Shown here in pieces: positions 7,759 through 16,354 of a stretch of 64,000 nt of DNA (position 1 is its first letter; each line of letters opens with the position of its first letter). The stretch comes from Hamadaea sp. (GTDB taxonomy: Bacteria > Actinomycetota > Actinomycetes > Mycobacteriales > Micromonosporaceae). A model generated the notes under the pieces. That model worked only from the letters and a program-made list of their open reading frames with translations. It made no database searches and had not been told where the DNA came from. The position numbers and the translations under genes were made by a program. The stretch lies in NCBI RefSeq assembly GCF_013362815.1, contig NZ_JABFVK010000006.1:1-64000 (forward strand), in the 5' to 3' direction.

Positions 7759-8489
7759 GGCAGCTCCTTGAGGTAGGCCAAGGACTCGGCGAGCGCGTCG
7801 AAGACGTCGCCGTCGCAGCGATCCAGCTCCACGATGCGAAGCGCCTTCGGGCTGGCCGCCAGGATCTCCGGGATGGCGAGGGTGCCCGACCCGACGGCGG
7901 TCATCGCGTCGTCGACCGTGGCCGGTCCGTCCTTGACGTGCAGCAGGCGTACGCGGTCACCCAGGTCACGTAAAAGCGCGGGCACGTCCGCACCGCCCAC
8001 GGCCGCCCAATAGACGTCGACCTCCAGCGCCACCTCGGCCGGCAGCAGCGCGGCCAGCAACTCCAGACCGGCTTGGCCGCCCGGGTGGTTGGCCAGCTCC
8101 CAATGATGATTGTGGTATGCGAGCCGCAGTCCGAGAGCGGCGAGCGAGTCCGCCGCCTCGGCCAGCCGTTCCGCCGAGCGGGCCACCCCGGCGGCGGTCA
8201 CGAAGTCGGCGTCGGGAATCGCCGGCACCACCACCGTATCCGCGCCGAGGACGTGGGCCGCCTCGGCGATTTGGGGACGCAACGGGCCCAAGGCGGGGCC
8301 ATGGAGGGAGCTCACGGTCAAGCCGTGCTCGTCGAGCAGACGGCGAAAGCCGGGCGCGTCTCCGTTCACGAGCCCGAAGGTGGGCTCTACGAAGCCGTAT
8401 CCCATTGCCGCCAAGCGCTCCAGCACGTCGTCCGGGCTGCCTTCCTGGAGGGCGGCTCGGACGGAATAAAGCTGTACGCCGATGGTCAC
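7755..8489 (-). CDS. sugar phosphate isomerase/epimerase-like TIM-barrel protein
   Basis: A 244-residue AP_endonuc_2-type TIM barrel, the fold of xylose-isomerase-like epimerases and of several lyases acting on 3-keto-sugars. It begins TIGVQLYSVR and carries probable metal ligands in LAYHNHHWEL, LEVDVYWA and LLHVKDG. The GTG at 8489 is chosen because it overlaps the LacI stop by four bases and fits the family's usual length. Pairing with a Gfo/Idh protein is common in inositol, hydroxypyruvate and glycoside catabolism; which applies here is not known. Confidence 0.82.
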   Translation of the reverse strand: MTIGVQLYSVRAALQEGSPDDVLERLAAMGYGFVEPTFGLVNGDAPGFRRLLDEHGLTVSSLHGPALGPLRPQIAEAAHVLGADTVVVPAIPDADFVTAAGVARSAERLAEAADSLAALGLRLAYHNHHWELANHPGGQAGLELLAALLPAEVALEVDVYWAAVGGADVPALLRDLGDRVRLLHVKDGPATVDDAMTAVGSGTLAIPEILAASPKALRIVELDRCDGDVFDALAESLAYLKELP

Positions 8490-9595
8490 TTGCCCGCCTT
8501 TCTGCGCGGCGGAGCCGCGACGGTCGTTCCCTCGGACAGCTCGCATTGGATACGAATCTGGTCCGGTTTCGATCCCGGCGCGTCGAGCCGGCGCAGCAGC
8601 GTGCGTACGGCCGTGGCGCCGATGAGCCGGCTCGGCGTATGCACGAGGGTCAACGCAGGGTCGGGCGAGAGCACGTTCTGCCGATCGCCGTGGTCGCCCA
8701 GCCCGACCAGGCTCAGATCGCCCGGGATACGCACGCCCGCGGCGAGCGCCACCTCGTAGATCCGGTGAATCACATAGGACGATTCCGCGATGACGGCCGT
8801 CGCCCCCGTCTCGCGGGCGAACCGTAGTACCTCGGTCTCGTCGGCGAGGCAAGTGGCGTCGGGCAGATCCGGATTGGGCTCGCCGAAGACCACCGTCTGC
8901 GCCCGGTCGCCCAGCCGATGCCGTCGTCGCGCCGCCTGGAACCCGGTACGCCGCTCCACCACCGTCTCGTGAGTACGCCTTCCGGCTACCAGCAGCATGG
9001 AGCGGTGTCCCAAGGCGTGCAGCCGATCGACGACCATCTGCGTGGCAGCGGCGTAATCGGCGGCGATCCACGAGACCTTCGGCCCGGCGGCGTCGCGCCG
9101 TCCGATCATCACGAAGGGATAGCCCTCCTCGGCCAGTCGCCGGATCTCGTCGCCGTCGATGCGGCCGCCGACGAGGATCGCCCCGTCGGCCAGCTCGAGC
9201 AGGTTGGCGTTGCGGTTGAAGATCGACCGCTCACCGGCGTCGTTACGCGCTCCGGTGAACAGCAGCAGGTTGTGCCCGGTCTGCTCCGCCTCCTCCTCTA
9301 TACCGAGCAGGAACTCGTAGTAGAAGTCCCGGCTCTCCCACGGGAAGAGGCGTTGATAGGTGAACGCGCCGATGAGCCGGTTACGCCCACCGGCCAAGCT
9401 TTGGGCGGCCGCGTTGGGCACGTAGGCCAGGTCCTGGATGGCCTGCCAGACCCGGGCGCGGGTCTGCTCGCTGACCCGCAACGTGTCGGCCTTGTTGTTC
9501 ACGACGGTCGAGACGATGGCGGTGGAGACGTTGGCCGCGCGGGCCACGTCCTGCTGGGTCACCCGCCGCCGGCCGACCCGTTGGCGCTCACTCAT
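8486..9595 (-). CDS. LacI-family regulator of the glycan locus
   Basis: A 369-residue repressor with an N-terminal helix-turn-helix (VTQQDVARAANVSTAIVSTV), hinge (NAAAQSLAGGRNRLIGAF) and periplasmic-binding-like sugar-sensing domain. It is divergent from the FAD oxidoreductase gene, and two AAGCGCTT-centred palindromes in between are its likely operators. The ATG at 9595 places the helix-turn-helix at the usual position; an upstream in-frame ATG at 9631 would add 12 residues. It leads an operon with the TIM-barrel and Gfo/Idh genes, so it may control both sides and itself. Confidence 0.88.
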   Translation of the reverse strand: MSERQRVGRRRVTQQDVARAANVSTAIVSTVVNNKADTLRVSEQTRARVWQAIQDLAYVPNAAAQSLAGGRNRLIGAFTYQRLFPWESRDFYYEFLLGIEEEAEQTGHNLLLFTGARNDAGERSIFNRNANLLELADGAILVGGRIDGDEIRRLAEEGYPFVMIGRRDAAGPKVSWIAADYAAATQMVVDRLHALGHRSMLLVAGRRTHETVVERRTGFQAARRRHRLGDRAQTVVFGEPNPDLPDATCLADETEVLRFARETGATAVIAESSYVIHRIYEVALAAGVRIPGDLSLVGLGDHGDRQNVLSPDPALTLVHTPSRLIGATAVRTLLRRLDAPGSKPDQIRIQCELSEGTTVAAPPRRKAGK

Positions 9596-9649
9596 GCATG
9601 CCTGCCTGCTGTCGGGGGTCGCCGTGTCCATTCGGGAGACACGTCTGCA

Positions 9650-9678
9650 TTGACAACGTCATGGGGTGAGCCTAGCAT
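9650..9678 (+). promoter_or_regulatory. promoter of the FAD oxidoreductase operon
   Basis: TTGACA at 9650-9655 and TAGCAT at 9673-9678 are separated by exactly 17 bases, a near-ideal housekeeping promoter. The start of transcription would fall at about 9685, inside the first operator. Confidence 0.75.
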
Positions 9679-9680
9679 CC

Positions 9681-9696
9681 GCTAAAGCGCTTTAGC
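9681..9696. promoter_or_regulatory. LacI-type operator 1 (perfect palindrome)
   Basis: GCTAAAGCGCTTTAGC is a perfect 16-bp palindrome with a central CG, typical of LacI-family sites. It begins three bases after the -10 box, so binding would block initiation. Confidence 0.72.
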
Positions 9697-9701
9697 TAAG
9701 G

Positions 9702-9717
9702 GTCGAAGCGCTTTAGC
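9702..9717. promoter_or_regulatory. LacI-type operator 2
   Basis: GTCGAAGCGCTTTAGC matches operator 1 at 14 of 16 positions. The two centres are 21 bp apart, about two helical turns, so repressor dimers would sit on the same face of the DNA. Confidence 0.66.
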
Positions 9718-9749
9718 AGCGAGCAGGGCCGAAGGCGGGAGGCTGACAG

Positions 9750-11342
9750 ATGCAGATCGAAACGCCGATCCTGGTGGTGGGCGGCGGCACCGGTGGAGTC
9801 GCCGCAGCTCTCGCGGCCTTGCGCCTCGGACAGCGGGTGGTGCTCACCGAGGAGTCGTCGTGGCTCGGCGGCCAGCTCACGTCGCAGGCGGTGCCGCCGG
9901 ACGAGAACCTCTGGATCGAGACCTTCGGTGGCACCAGCAGCTACCGCACGCTGCGCCGGGAGATCCGAGACTATTACCGGCGCTACTATCCGCTGAGCCG
10001 ATCCGCTCGGGCGGAGGACGCCCTCAGTCCGGGCGCGGGCCGGGTCAGCCCGCTGTGCTTCGAACCCAAGGCGGCGCTCGCCGCGATCGACGGCCTGCTC
10101 GCGCCGTACGTGACCGGCGGCCGGCTCACAGTCCTCACCGGCACTCGACCACAGCACGTCACGACCGACGGTGACCGGATCACGTCCGTCACCTTCGCGT
10201 CTGAGGACCGGGACACGGTCACGGTCGTCGCCGATTACGTCCTGGACGCGACCGAACTCGGCGACCTGCTGGAACTGTCGGGTGCCGAATGGGTCACCGG
10301 AGCCGAAAGTCGGGCCACCACCGGTGAGCTGCACGCTCTCGAAGGGGAAGCGCAGCCGTTGGACCAGCAGGCCATCACGTGGTGTTTCGCCATGGATTAC
10401 CGCGACGGCGAGAACTGGACCATCGACCGCCCGGCGAACTACGACTTCTGGCGGAGCTACACGCCCGAATTCTGGCCCGGACCACTGCTGTCGTGGACCG
10501 ATGTCGTTCCGATCACCCTCGAGGCCAGAACTCAGCCGCTCGTCGCCGAAGCGGCGTCCCTCACCGGCGGTCACGCGATCGACCGCTGGACTTACCGGCG
10601 CATCCTGTCGGTACGCAGCCTGGAGCCGGGCTTCCTGACGAGCGACATCACTCTCGTGAACTGGCCGCAGAACGACTACTTCCTCGGCCCGCTGATCGGG
10701 GTCGACGCGGCTGAGAAGCAGCGGAACATCGACGCTTCCCAAGAATTGAGCCGGTCACTGCTCTACTGGATGCAGACCGAGGCACCCCGGCACGACGGCG
10801 GCACTGGCTATCCGGAGCTCCGGCTCCAGTGGTTCGCCCAGCGTCCGTACGTCCGGGAGGCCCGCCGCATCGCCGCCGAAGTCACCGTCGTCGAGGAGCA
10901 TCTCGGCGTCGAAGCCCGGGCGGCGTCGGGCCGGCCGGCCGGTTCTGAGCTGTTCGAGGACTCCGTCGGCATCGGCTGCTACCGAATCGACCTGCATCCC
11001 AGCACCGGTTCGGGCACCCCACGCACCTATGTGGACATCGCGGTTCACCCCTTCCAGATTCCGCTGGGCGCGCTTCTTCCGGTACGCCTGGACAACCTCC
11101 TGCCGGCCGCGAAGAACATCGGCACCACCCACATCACCAACGGTTGCTATCGCACCCACCCGGTCGAATGGAACATCGGGGAAGCCGCCGGGGCTCTGGC
11201 GGCGTACTGCCTCACGACGGGGCAGCCACCACGCGCAGTACGCGGCAAGCCGGATCACCTCGCCGACTATCAGCGGGTGCTGACCGGACGCCTCGGTGTC
11301 GAGCTCGCCTGGCCGGACCGCGTACGCAAGAAGATCGTCTGA
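9750..11342 (+). CDS. FAD-dependent oxidoreductase
   Basis: A 530-residue protein of the FAD_oxidored family, with an N-terminal dinucleotide site (ILVVGGGTGGVAAALAAL, Gly-rich loop at residues 11-16) and the downstream GGQLTSQ segment. No signal peptide is seen, so it should act in the cytoplasm. Relatives sit in polysaccharide-use loci but mostly lack assigned substrates. With the Gfo/Idh and TIM-barrel proteins it could take part in an oxidation-elimination route on a glycoside (inference). A good ribosome site, GGGAGG, is ten bases before the ATG. First gene of the plus-strand operon, behind two LacI operators. Confidence 0.83.
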   Translation: MQIETPILVVGGGTGGVAAALAALRLGQRVVLTEESSWLGGQLTSQAVPPDENLWIETFGGTSSYRTLRREIRDYYRRYYPLSRSARAEDALSPGAGRVSPLCFEPKAALAAIDGLLAPYVTGGRLTVLTGTRPQHVTTDGDRITSVTFASEDRDTVTVVADYVLDATELGDLLELSGAEWVTGAESRATTGELHALEGEAQPLDQQAITWCFAMDYRDGENWTIDRPANYDFWRSYTPEFWPGPLLSWTDVVPITLEARTQPLVAEAASLTGGHAIDRWTYRRILSVRSLEPGFLTSDITLVNWPQNDYFLGPLIGVDAAEKQRNIDASQELSRSLLYWMQTEAPRHDGGTGYPELRLQWFAQRPYVREARRIAAEVTVVEEHLGVEARAASGRPAGSELFEDSVGIGCYRIDLHPSTGSGTPRTYVDIAVHPFQIPLGALLPVRLDNLLPAAKNIGTTHITNGCYRTHPVEWNIGEAAGALAAYCLTTGQPPRAVRGKPDHLADYQRVLTGRLGVELAWPDRVRKKIV

Positions 11343-11382
11343 CTCTCCGCTCCCTGAACTTCGACATTCCTGGAGTACGCCC

Positions 11383-12972
11383 ATGCCGAAAAACGCCACC
11401 GTTTCCCGCCGGACGATGCTGCGGATGGCCGTCGTCCTACCGGCCCTCTATGGAGCCACCCGAGTAAGTGCCGCAGCCGCCGCGCCGGGCCAGGACGCCA
11501 CCGTCGTCCGCGCCTCTCAGTTCGGCTTCGATCCGATCGACGCCACCGACGCCTTGACCGCCGCCCTGGACAGCGGCGCCGACGTGGTCGTCATCGACAA
11601 CGTCGGGCAGGACTGGATCACGCGTCCATTGTGGATTCAGCGGGACGATCTCACCGTCATCCTCGCCGACGGCGTGGTGCTGCGGGGTCTGCCGGGTGGC
11701 TTCCCCGACACCCGGGACGGCCTCTGGCGCATCCACGGGCGGCACGACGTCAAGCTCGTCGGCTACGGCGCGACCTGCGTGATGAACAAGCCCGAGTACA
11801 CCGGCGAGTGGCGGGCGATCGTCCGCATGGGCACCAGCGAGTCCGTCACCGTCGAGGGGATGACGCTGCGCGGAGCGCCCGGCGACGGCATCATCCTCGG
11901 CACCGGGTCGAAGGACGTCACGATCCGCAACGTCGTCTGCGACGACAACAAGCGCAACGCGATCAGCGTCATCGCCGCCGACGGACTGCTCATCGAGGGC
12001 TGTGCGCTGATCAACACCCAGGGCACCGCGCCGGAAGCCGGCATCGATTTCGAACCCGACACGCTGTCTCAGCCGATCCGCAACGTCGTCGTCCGCGACA
12101 CGGTGTTCGCGGGCAACCGGAAGTACAGCTTCGAGATCAATCTGATGCGCTATCGGCCGGAGAGCACGCCCGCCTCCGTCCTGGTCGAGCGCTGCTACAT
12201 GGGTCCCACCGGCGACGCGGTCGTGCACGTCCAGCCCGGCGCTCGCGGCCCGGCCGAGCAGGGCACGGTCGTGTTCCGCGACTGCGTCTTCGACGCCGGC
12301 GACTCGCCGGGCACCGTCAACATCTACGGACAGCGCGGCTACGACGGGTTGCGCACCACGTTCGAACGGGTCGCCTTCACCGCGCTCAGGGACACACCCC
12401 GCACGGATCCGTTCGTCAAGATCTGGTCCGGGCTGGTGACCGTCCTGCCCGAATACGGAAACGTCCAGTTCGACGACGCCGTGGTGCAGGGCAACCTCGC
12501 CGGGCCGTTCCTCGCGGGGGTCGAGGGAGCCGGTGACCCGACGTTGTGCAACGTCCAAGGCGATCTCTGGGCGGTCAGCCCGCAGGACCCGATCATCGAC
12601 ACCGCCGGCGTCACCAGGGACGTCGCGCTCGACATCCGCCCGCACACCGGCGCGGCCACGGTCGTGCTGTACGCCGACCGCCGGGTGGTACGCCCCGGCG
12701 ACACCGCGACGGTAACGATCCGGCGACTGGGGGACGATCTTGCAGCGCCCCTAGTCGTAGGGTATGACCTCGACGGATCCGCCCGCCACCGGGTCGACTA
12801 CGACGGCCTCAGCGGGACTGCGGTGATCGCTCCCGGCCAGCGCGAGGTGACCGTCCCCGTGCGGTTCCGGCCCACTGCGGCGGCACCGGCGGACCTGAAC
12901 TTCATCCTGCGTCCGCTGCCGGGCACCACCGTCTCCGGCCGCGACGGCGTGACCGTCTCCCTCACCGCATGA
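11383..12972 (+). CDS. secreted right-handed beta-helix protein
   Basis: A 529-residue exported protein. The N-terminus has a twin-arginine pattern (SRRTMLRM) followed by a hydrophobic stretch and an Ala-rich cleavage region. The middle has repeated short strands of the parallel beta-helix type found in pectate lyases and other polysaccharide-active enzymes (for example DVTIRNVVCDDNKRNAIS). The last 120 residues look like a Calx-beta or Ig-like domain. Specific catalytic residues could not be assigned, so it may be a lyase, a glycoside hydrolase or a binding protein. The ATG at 11383 follows TGGAG. Its stop overlaps an in-frame ATG of the next gene. Confidence 0.75.
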   Translation: MPKNATVSRRTMLRMAVVLPALYGATRVSAAAAAPGQDATVVRASQFGFDPIDATDALTAALDSGADVVVIDNVGQDWITRPLWIQRDDLTVILADGVVLRGLPGGFPDTRDGLWRIHGRHDVKLVGYGATCVMNKPEYTGEWRAIVRMGTSESVTVEGMTLRGAPGDGIILGTGSKDVTIRNVVCDDNKRNAISVIAADGLLIEGCALINTQGTAPEAGIDFEPDTLSQPIRNVVVRDTVFAGNRKYSFEINLMRYRPESTPASVLVERCYMGPTGDAVVHVQPGARGPAEQGTVVFRDCVFDAGDSPGTVNIYGQRGYDGLRTTFERVAFTALRDTPRTDPFVKIWSGLVTVLPEYGNVQFDDAVVQGNLAGPFLAGVEGAGDPTLCNVQGDLWAVSPQDPIIDTAGVTRDVALDIRPHTGAATVVLYADRRVVRPGDTATVTIRRLGDDLAAPLVVGYDLDGSARHRVDYDGLSGTAVIAPGQREVTVPVRFRPTAAAPADLNFILRPLPGTTVSGRDGVTVSLTA

Positions 12973-13004
12973 CCCGCCCGCACGAGACGAAAGGCAACGG
13001 ACAG

Positions 13005-14429
13005 ATGACCGACGACGCTCACCGACTGAACCGCCGATCCGTGCTGACGCTGGGCGCTGCCCTCGGCGCAGCCCTCACGACGAACGCCCTCGCCGGCTGC
13101 GCCACCTCCTCCGGCGGCGGAACCGGCACCGGCGCGGCCGGCAAACAGGCCGCCGTGACCGCAGAGAACCCGCTGGGCGTACCCGCTGACAAACCATTGG
13201 AGACCGTGATCTTCAAGGGCGGTTACGGCGACCAGTACGTGCTCGACGCCCACGCGGTCTACAAGCAGCGCTTCCCCAAGGCGGAGATCAAGCACACCGG
13301 TGGCCAGGACCTCGCCAAACAGCTGCAGCCGCGGTTCGTCTCGGGCGACGTGCCCGACCTGATCGACAACTCCGGCTCCGGGTCGCTGGCCTTCGCCCCG
13401 CTCGTGGACAACGGCCAGCTGATGGATCTCACCCAGCTCCTGGACGCCCCGGCGATCGACGGCGGCGGCAAGACCGTCCGCGACACGCTGCTGCCCGGGC
13501 TCGTCGAACAGGGCTCGTTCAAGGGCAAGCCGCACGTCCTCTACTACACCTACACGGTGCACGGCCTGTACTACAGCAAGTCGTTGTTCGCCGCGAAGGG
13601 CTGGACCTATCCGACGACGTGGGCCGAGATGCTCGACCTCTGCGCGGAGATCAAGGGGACGGGCATGTCGCCCTGGACCTACCAGGGCAAGACTCCCAGC
13701 TACATCCTCACCCCGCTGATCATGATGGCGATCAAGGCCGGTGGAGCGCCCGTCCGCAAGGCGCTGGACAGCCTGGCGCCGAACAGCTGGAAGCAGCCCG
13801 CGGTCCTGGCCGCCGCGCAAGCCTTGTATCAGCTGGCGGAGAAGGGCTACGTCATGCCCGGGACGTCCGGTCTGACGCATGTCCAGGCGCAGACCTATTG
13901 GGCCAAGGGCCGGGCGGCGTTCATCCCGTGCGGCTCGTGGCTGGAAAGCGAGCTGGGCGAGGTCACCCCGAAGGGCTTCGACATGGTGATCGCCTCCCCG
14001 CCGTCGCTGGACAAGAGCGACGCCCTGCCGCAGTCGGCCATTCGCGGCATGGGCAGCGAGGGCTACATCGTGCCGTCGGCGGCGAAGAACCCGTACGGCG
14101 GACTGGAGCTGCTGCGCATCCTGCTCTCACCGACCGCCTCGAAGAACTTCACCAAGCAGACGCAAACCCTCACCAGCCTCGCCGGATACACCCCGGAGCA
14201 GGCCGGCAGCGGGTTGCAGTCGATCCGCGACGCGCTCGCCGCGTCGGGCACCAACACCTTCTACTGGCGCTATGGCACCTGGTACGCCAAGCTCCAGCAG
14301 GAGGCGTCCGCAGCCACGAGCGCGTTGATGACCAAGGAGATCAACCCGGATCAGTGGGCCGAGCGCTGCCAGAAGATGGCCGACTCGTTGCGCGACGACC
14401 CGTCCGTGCCGAAGTACGAGGACGCCTGA
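13005..14429 (+). CDS. sugar ABC transporter substrate-binding lipoprotein
   Basis: A 474-residue family-1 solute-binding protein. It has a twin-arginine-like start (LNRRSVLTLGAALG) and a lipobox ending LAGC, so it should be anchored outside the membrane. The mature part has the usual folding landmarks such as DLIDNSGSGSLAFAPLVDNG and a C-terminal helical region. It feeds the two permeases behind it. An in-frame ATG at 12969 overlaps the previous stop, but 13005 fits the signal sequence better. Substrate not known; it is probably the oligosaccharide released by the beta-helix protein or a related enzyme. Confidence 0.85.
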   Translation: MTDDAHRLNRRSVLTLGAALGAALTTNALAGCATSSGGGTGTGAAGKQAAVTAENPLGVPADKPLETVIFKGGYGDQYVLDAHAVYKQRFPKAEIKHTGGQDLAKQLQPRFVSGDVPDLIDNSGSGSLAFAPLVDNGQLMDLTQLLDAPAIDGGGKTVRDTLLPGLVEQGSFKGKPHVLYYTYTVHGLYYSKSLFAAKGWTYPTTWAEMLDLCAEIKGTGMSPWTYQGKTPSYILTPLIMMAIKAGGAPVRKALDSLAPNSWKQPAVLAAAQALYQLAEKGYVMPGTSGLTHVQAQTYWAKGRAAFIPCGSWLESELGEVTPKGFDMVIASPPSLDKSDALPQSAIRGMGSEGYIVPSAAKNPYGGLELLRILLSPTASKNFTKQTQTLTSLAGYTPEQAGSGLQSIRDALAASGTNTFYWRYGTWYAKLQQEASAATSALMTKEINPDQWAERCQKMADSLRDDPSVPKYEDA

Positions 14430-14431
14430 TC

Positions 14432-15349
14432 ATGCGTGCGGGAAGTCGCGGCTTCATCGTCTCCGCCCTCGCGGTGCCGGTGATCCTCTACTGCGTGCTG
14501 GTCGTCTCGCCGTACGCCCAGTCGTTCTACATCTCCATGACCGACTGGAACGGCTTGTCACCGGAGCGGAACTTCGTCGGCCTCGCCAACTACACGCGGC
14601 TGGTGAAGGACGGCGTCTTCTGGACTTCGTTGTGGCACAACGTGATCGCCGTCGTCGTGATCCCGGTCGGGACGCTGACGCTCGGGCTGTTCTTCGCGAC
14701 GATGATCCGGGTCGGGCGTTACCGCGCCCGCGGCGGCACGCTCAACGTACGCGGCGGCGCGTTCTACCGAGTCGCCTACTTCTTCCCGCACGTGCTCTCG
14801 ATCGCCGTCATCGGCGTACTGTTCGCCAACGTCTACGACCCCACGCCGAGCGGGCTGCTCAACGGCCTGCTCGGCGTGGCCGGAATCGACCCGGTGAACT
14901 GGCTCGGCGACAAGTCGACGGCGTACGCCGCCATCCTCGCCGTCATCGTGTGGATGTCGGTCGGCTTCTACGTCGTGCTGTTCACCAGTTCGATGAGCGC
15001 GATCCCGGTGGAGCTGTTCGAGGCCGCCCGCCTCGACGGGGCCACCCGGTGGCAGACGTTCTGGCGGCTGACGCTGCCGCTGATCTGGGACACCGTCCAG
15101 GTGGCCGGGGTCTACCTCGGCATACACGCCCTGGACATGTTCGCCATCGTCAACGTCATGTCCGCCGCCGGCGGGTCGGGTGGTCCGGACAACGCCACCC
15201 AGGTCCTCGGCAACTACCTCTACCTCACTGCCTTCTCCGACAGCGAGTTCGGCTACGCCACCGCCGTAGGCGTCGCGCTGTTGCTGCTGACCCTGTTGTT
15301 CGCCTGGGTGTCGCTGCGGCTCACCCGGCGCGAACGCATCGAGTATTAG
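14432..15349 (+). CDS. sugar ABC transporter permease (MalF type)
   Basis: A 305-residue inner-membrane permease with about six hydrophobic segments. The cytoplasmic EAA loop, which contacts the ATPase, is seen in PVELFEAARLDGATRWQTFW. It starts two bases after the binding-protein stop. No ATPase gene follows in the operon, so an ATPase encoded elsewhere (MsiK type) should energise it. Confidence 0.88.
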   Translation: MRAGSRGFIVSALAVPVILYCVLVVSPYAQSFYISMTDWNGLSPERNFVGLANYTRLVKDGVFWTSLWHNVIAVVVIPVGTLTLGLFFATMIRVGRYRARGGTLNVRGGAFYRVAYFFPHVLSIAVIGVLFANVYDPTPSGLLNGLLGVAGIDPVNWLGDKSTAYAAILAVIVWMSVGFYVVLFTSSMSAIPVELFEAARLDGATRWQTFWRLTLPLIWDTVQVAGVYLGIHALDMFAIVNVMSAAGGSGGPDNATQVLGNYLYLTAFSDSEFGYATAVGVALLLLTLLFAWVSLRLTRRERIEY

Positions 15350-15357
15350 GAACCGCC

Positions 15358-16296
15358 ATGAGCCTGAACGCACCCTCGGCGCCCGCCGTCGACGAGCGGA
15401 ATCCCTTACCGCGGGACACTCCTGGCGACCTGAAGCGCCCCGCCGCCGGCCCGGCGAGCGACCGGACCCTCCGCGGCACGGTGCTGAACGTCTTCACCCA
15501 CGGCATCCTGCTGACCTGGGCGGCGATGGTCGTGCTGCCACTGGCGTGGGCGGTGCTGTCCTCGTTCAAGACCAGCGACGAGGTGCTCGCCAATCCGTGG
15601 AGCCTGCCGGCCACCCCCCGGTGGGAGAACTTCGTGGAGGCGTGGACCACGGCCGAGATCGGCCGCTACTTCGTCAACACTGCCGTCGTGGTGACGCTCG
15701 GCTCGGCGTTGACGCTGAGCATGGGAGCCCTCGTCGCGTACGTCATCGCCCGCTACTCGTTCCGTGGCAACCGCGCCGTCTACTACTTGTTCGTTCTGGG
15801 GATGACGTTTCCGACGTTCCTGGCGATCGTCCCGCTCTTCTTCATCGCCCGCGGGCTCGGCCTGGCCGACTCGCTGATCGGGCTCGCGATCATCTACTCC
15901 GTCTACAGCCTGCCGTTCGCGGTGTTCTTCCTGACCGCGTACTTCCGCACCCTGCCCGCCGCGCTGGCCGAGGCCGCCTTCATCGACGGCTGCGGCCACT
16001 GGGGGACCTTCCTGCGGATCATGCTCCCGGTCGCCCGGCCGGGGCTGGTCAGCGTCGGCATCTTCGTCGTCCTCGGCCAGTGGAACCAATACCTGCTGCC
16101 GTTGATCCTGCAGTCCAGTCCGGACAACTACGTGCTCACGCAGGGCCTGGCCAACCTGGCGGTCAGCCAGGGCTACGCCGGGAACTGGAGCGCGCTGTTC
16201 GCCGGTCTCACCATCTCGATCCTGCCCGTCCTCGTCGTCTACCTGAGCTTCCAGCGCCAGATCCAGGCCGGCATGGTCGCCGGCGCGCTCAAGTGA
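15358..16296 (+). CDS. sugar ABC transporter permease (MalG type)
   Basis: A 312-residue second permease with a poorly conserved N-terminal tail of about 45 residues, six hydrophobic segments and the EAA loop AALAEAAFIDGCGHWGTFLR. It forms the channel with the preceding permease. The ATG is eight bases after that gene's stop. Confidence 0.88.
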   Translation: MSLNAPSAPAVDERNPLPRDTPGDLKRPAAGPASDRTLRGTVLNVFTHGILLTWAAMVVLPLAWAVLSSFKTSDEVLANPWSLPATPRWENFVEAWTTAEIGRYFVNTAVVVTLGSALTLSMGALVAYVIARYSFRGNRAVYYLFVLGMTFPTFLAIVPLFFIARGLGLADSLIGLAIIYSVYSLPFAVFFLTAYFRTLPAALAEAAFIDGCGHWGTFLRIMLPVARPGLVSVGIFVVLGQWNQYLLPLILQSSPDNYVLTQGLANLAVSQGYAGNWSALFAGLTISILPVLVVYLSFQRQIQAGMVAGALK

Positions 16297-16354
16297 ACCG
16301 CCTCTTCCGTGTGATGTGCCCACACCCTTTCGAGTCGTGATGGAGGAACCACCT

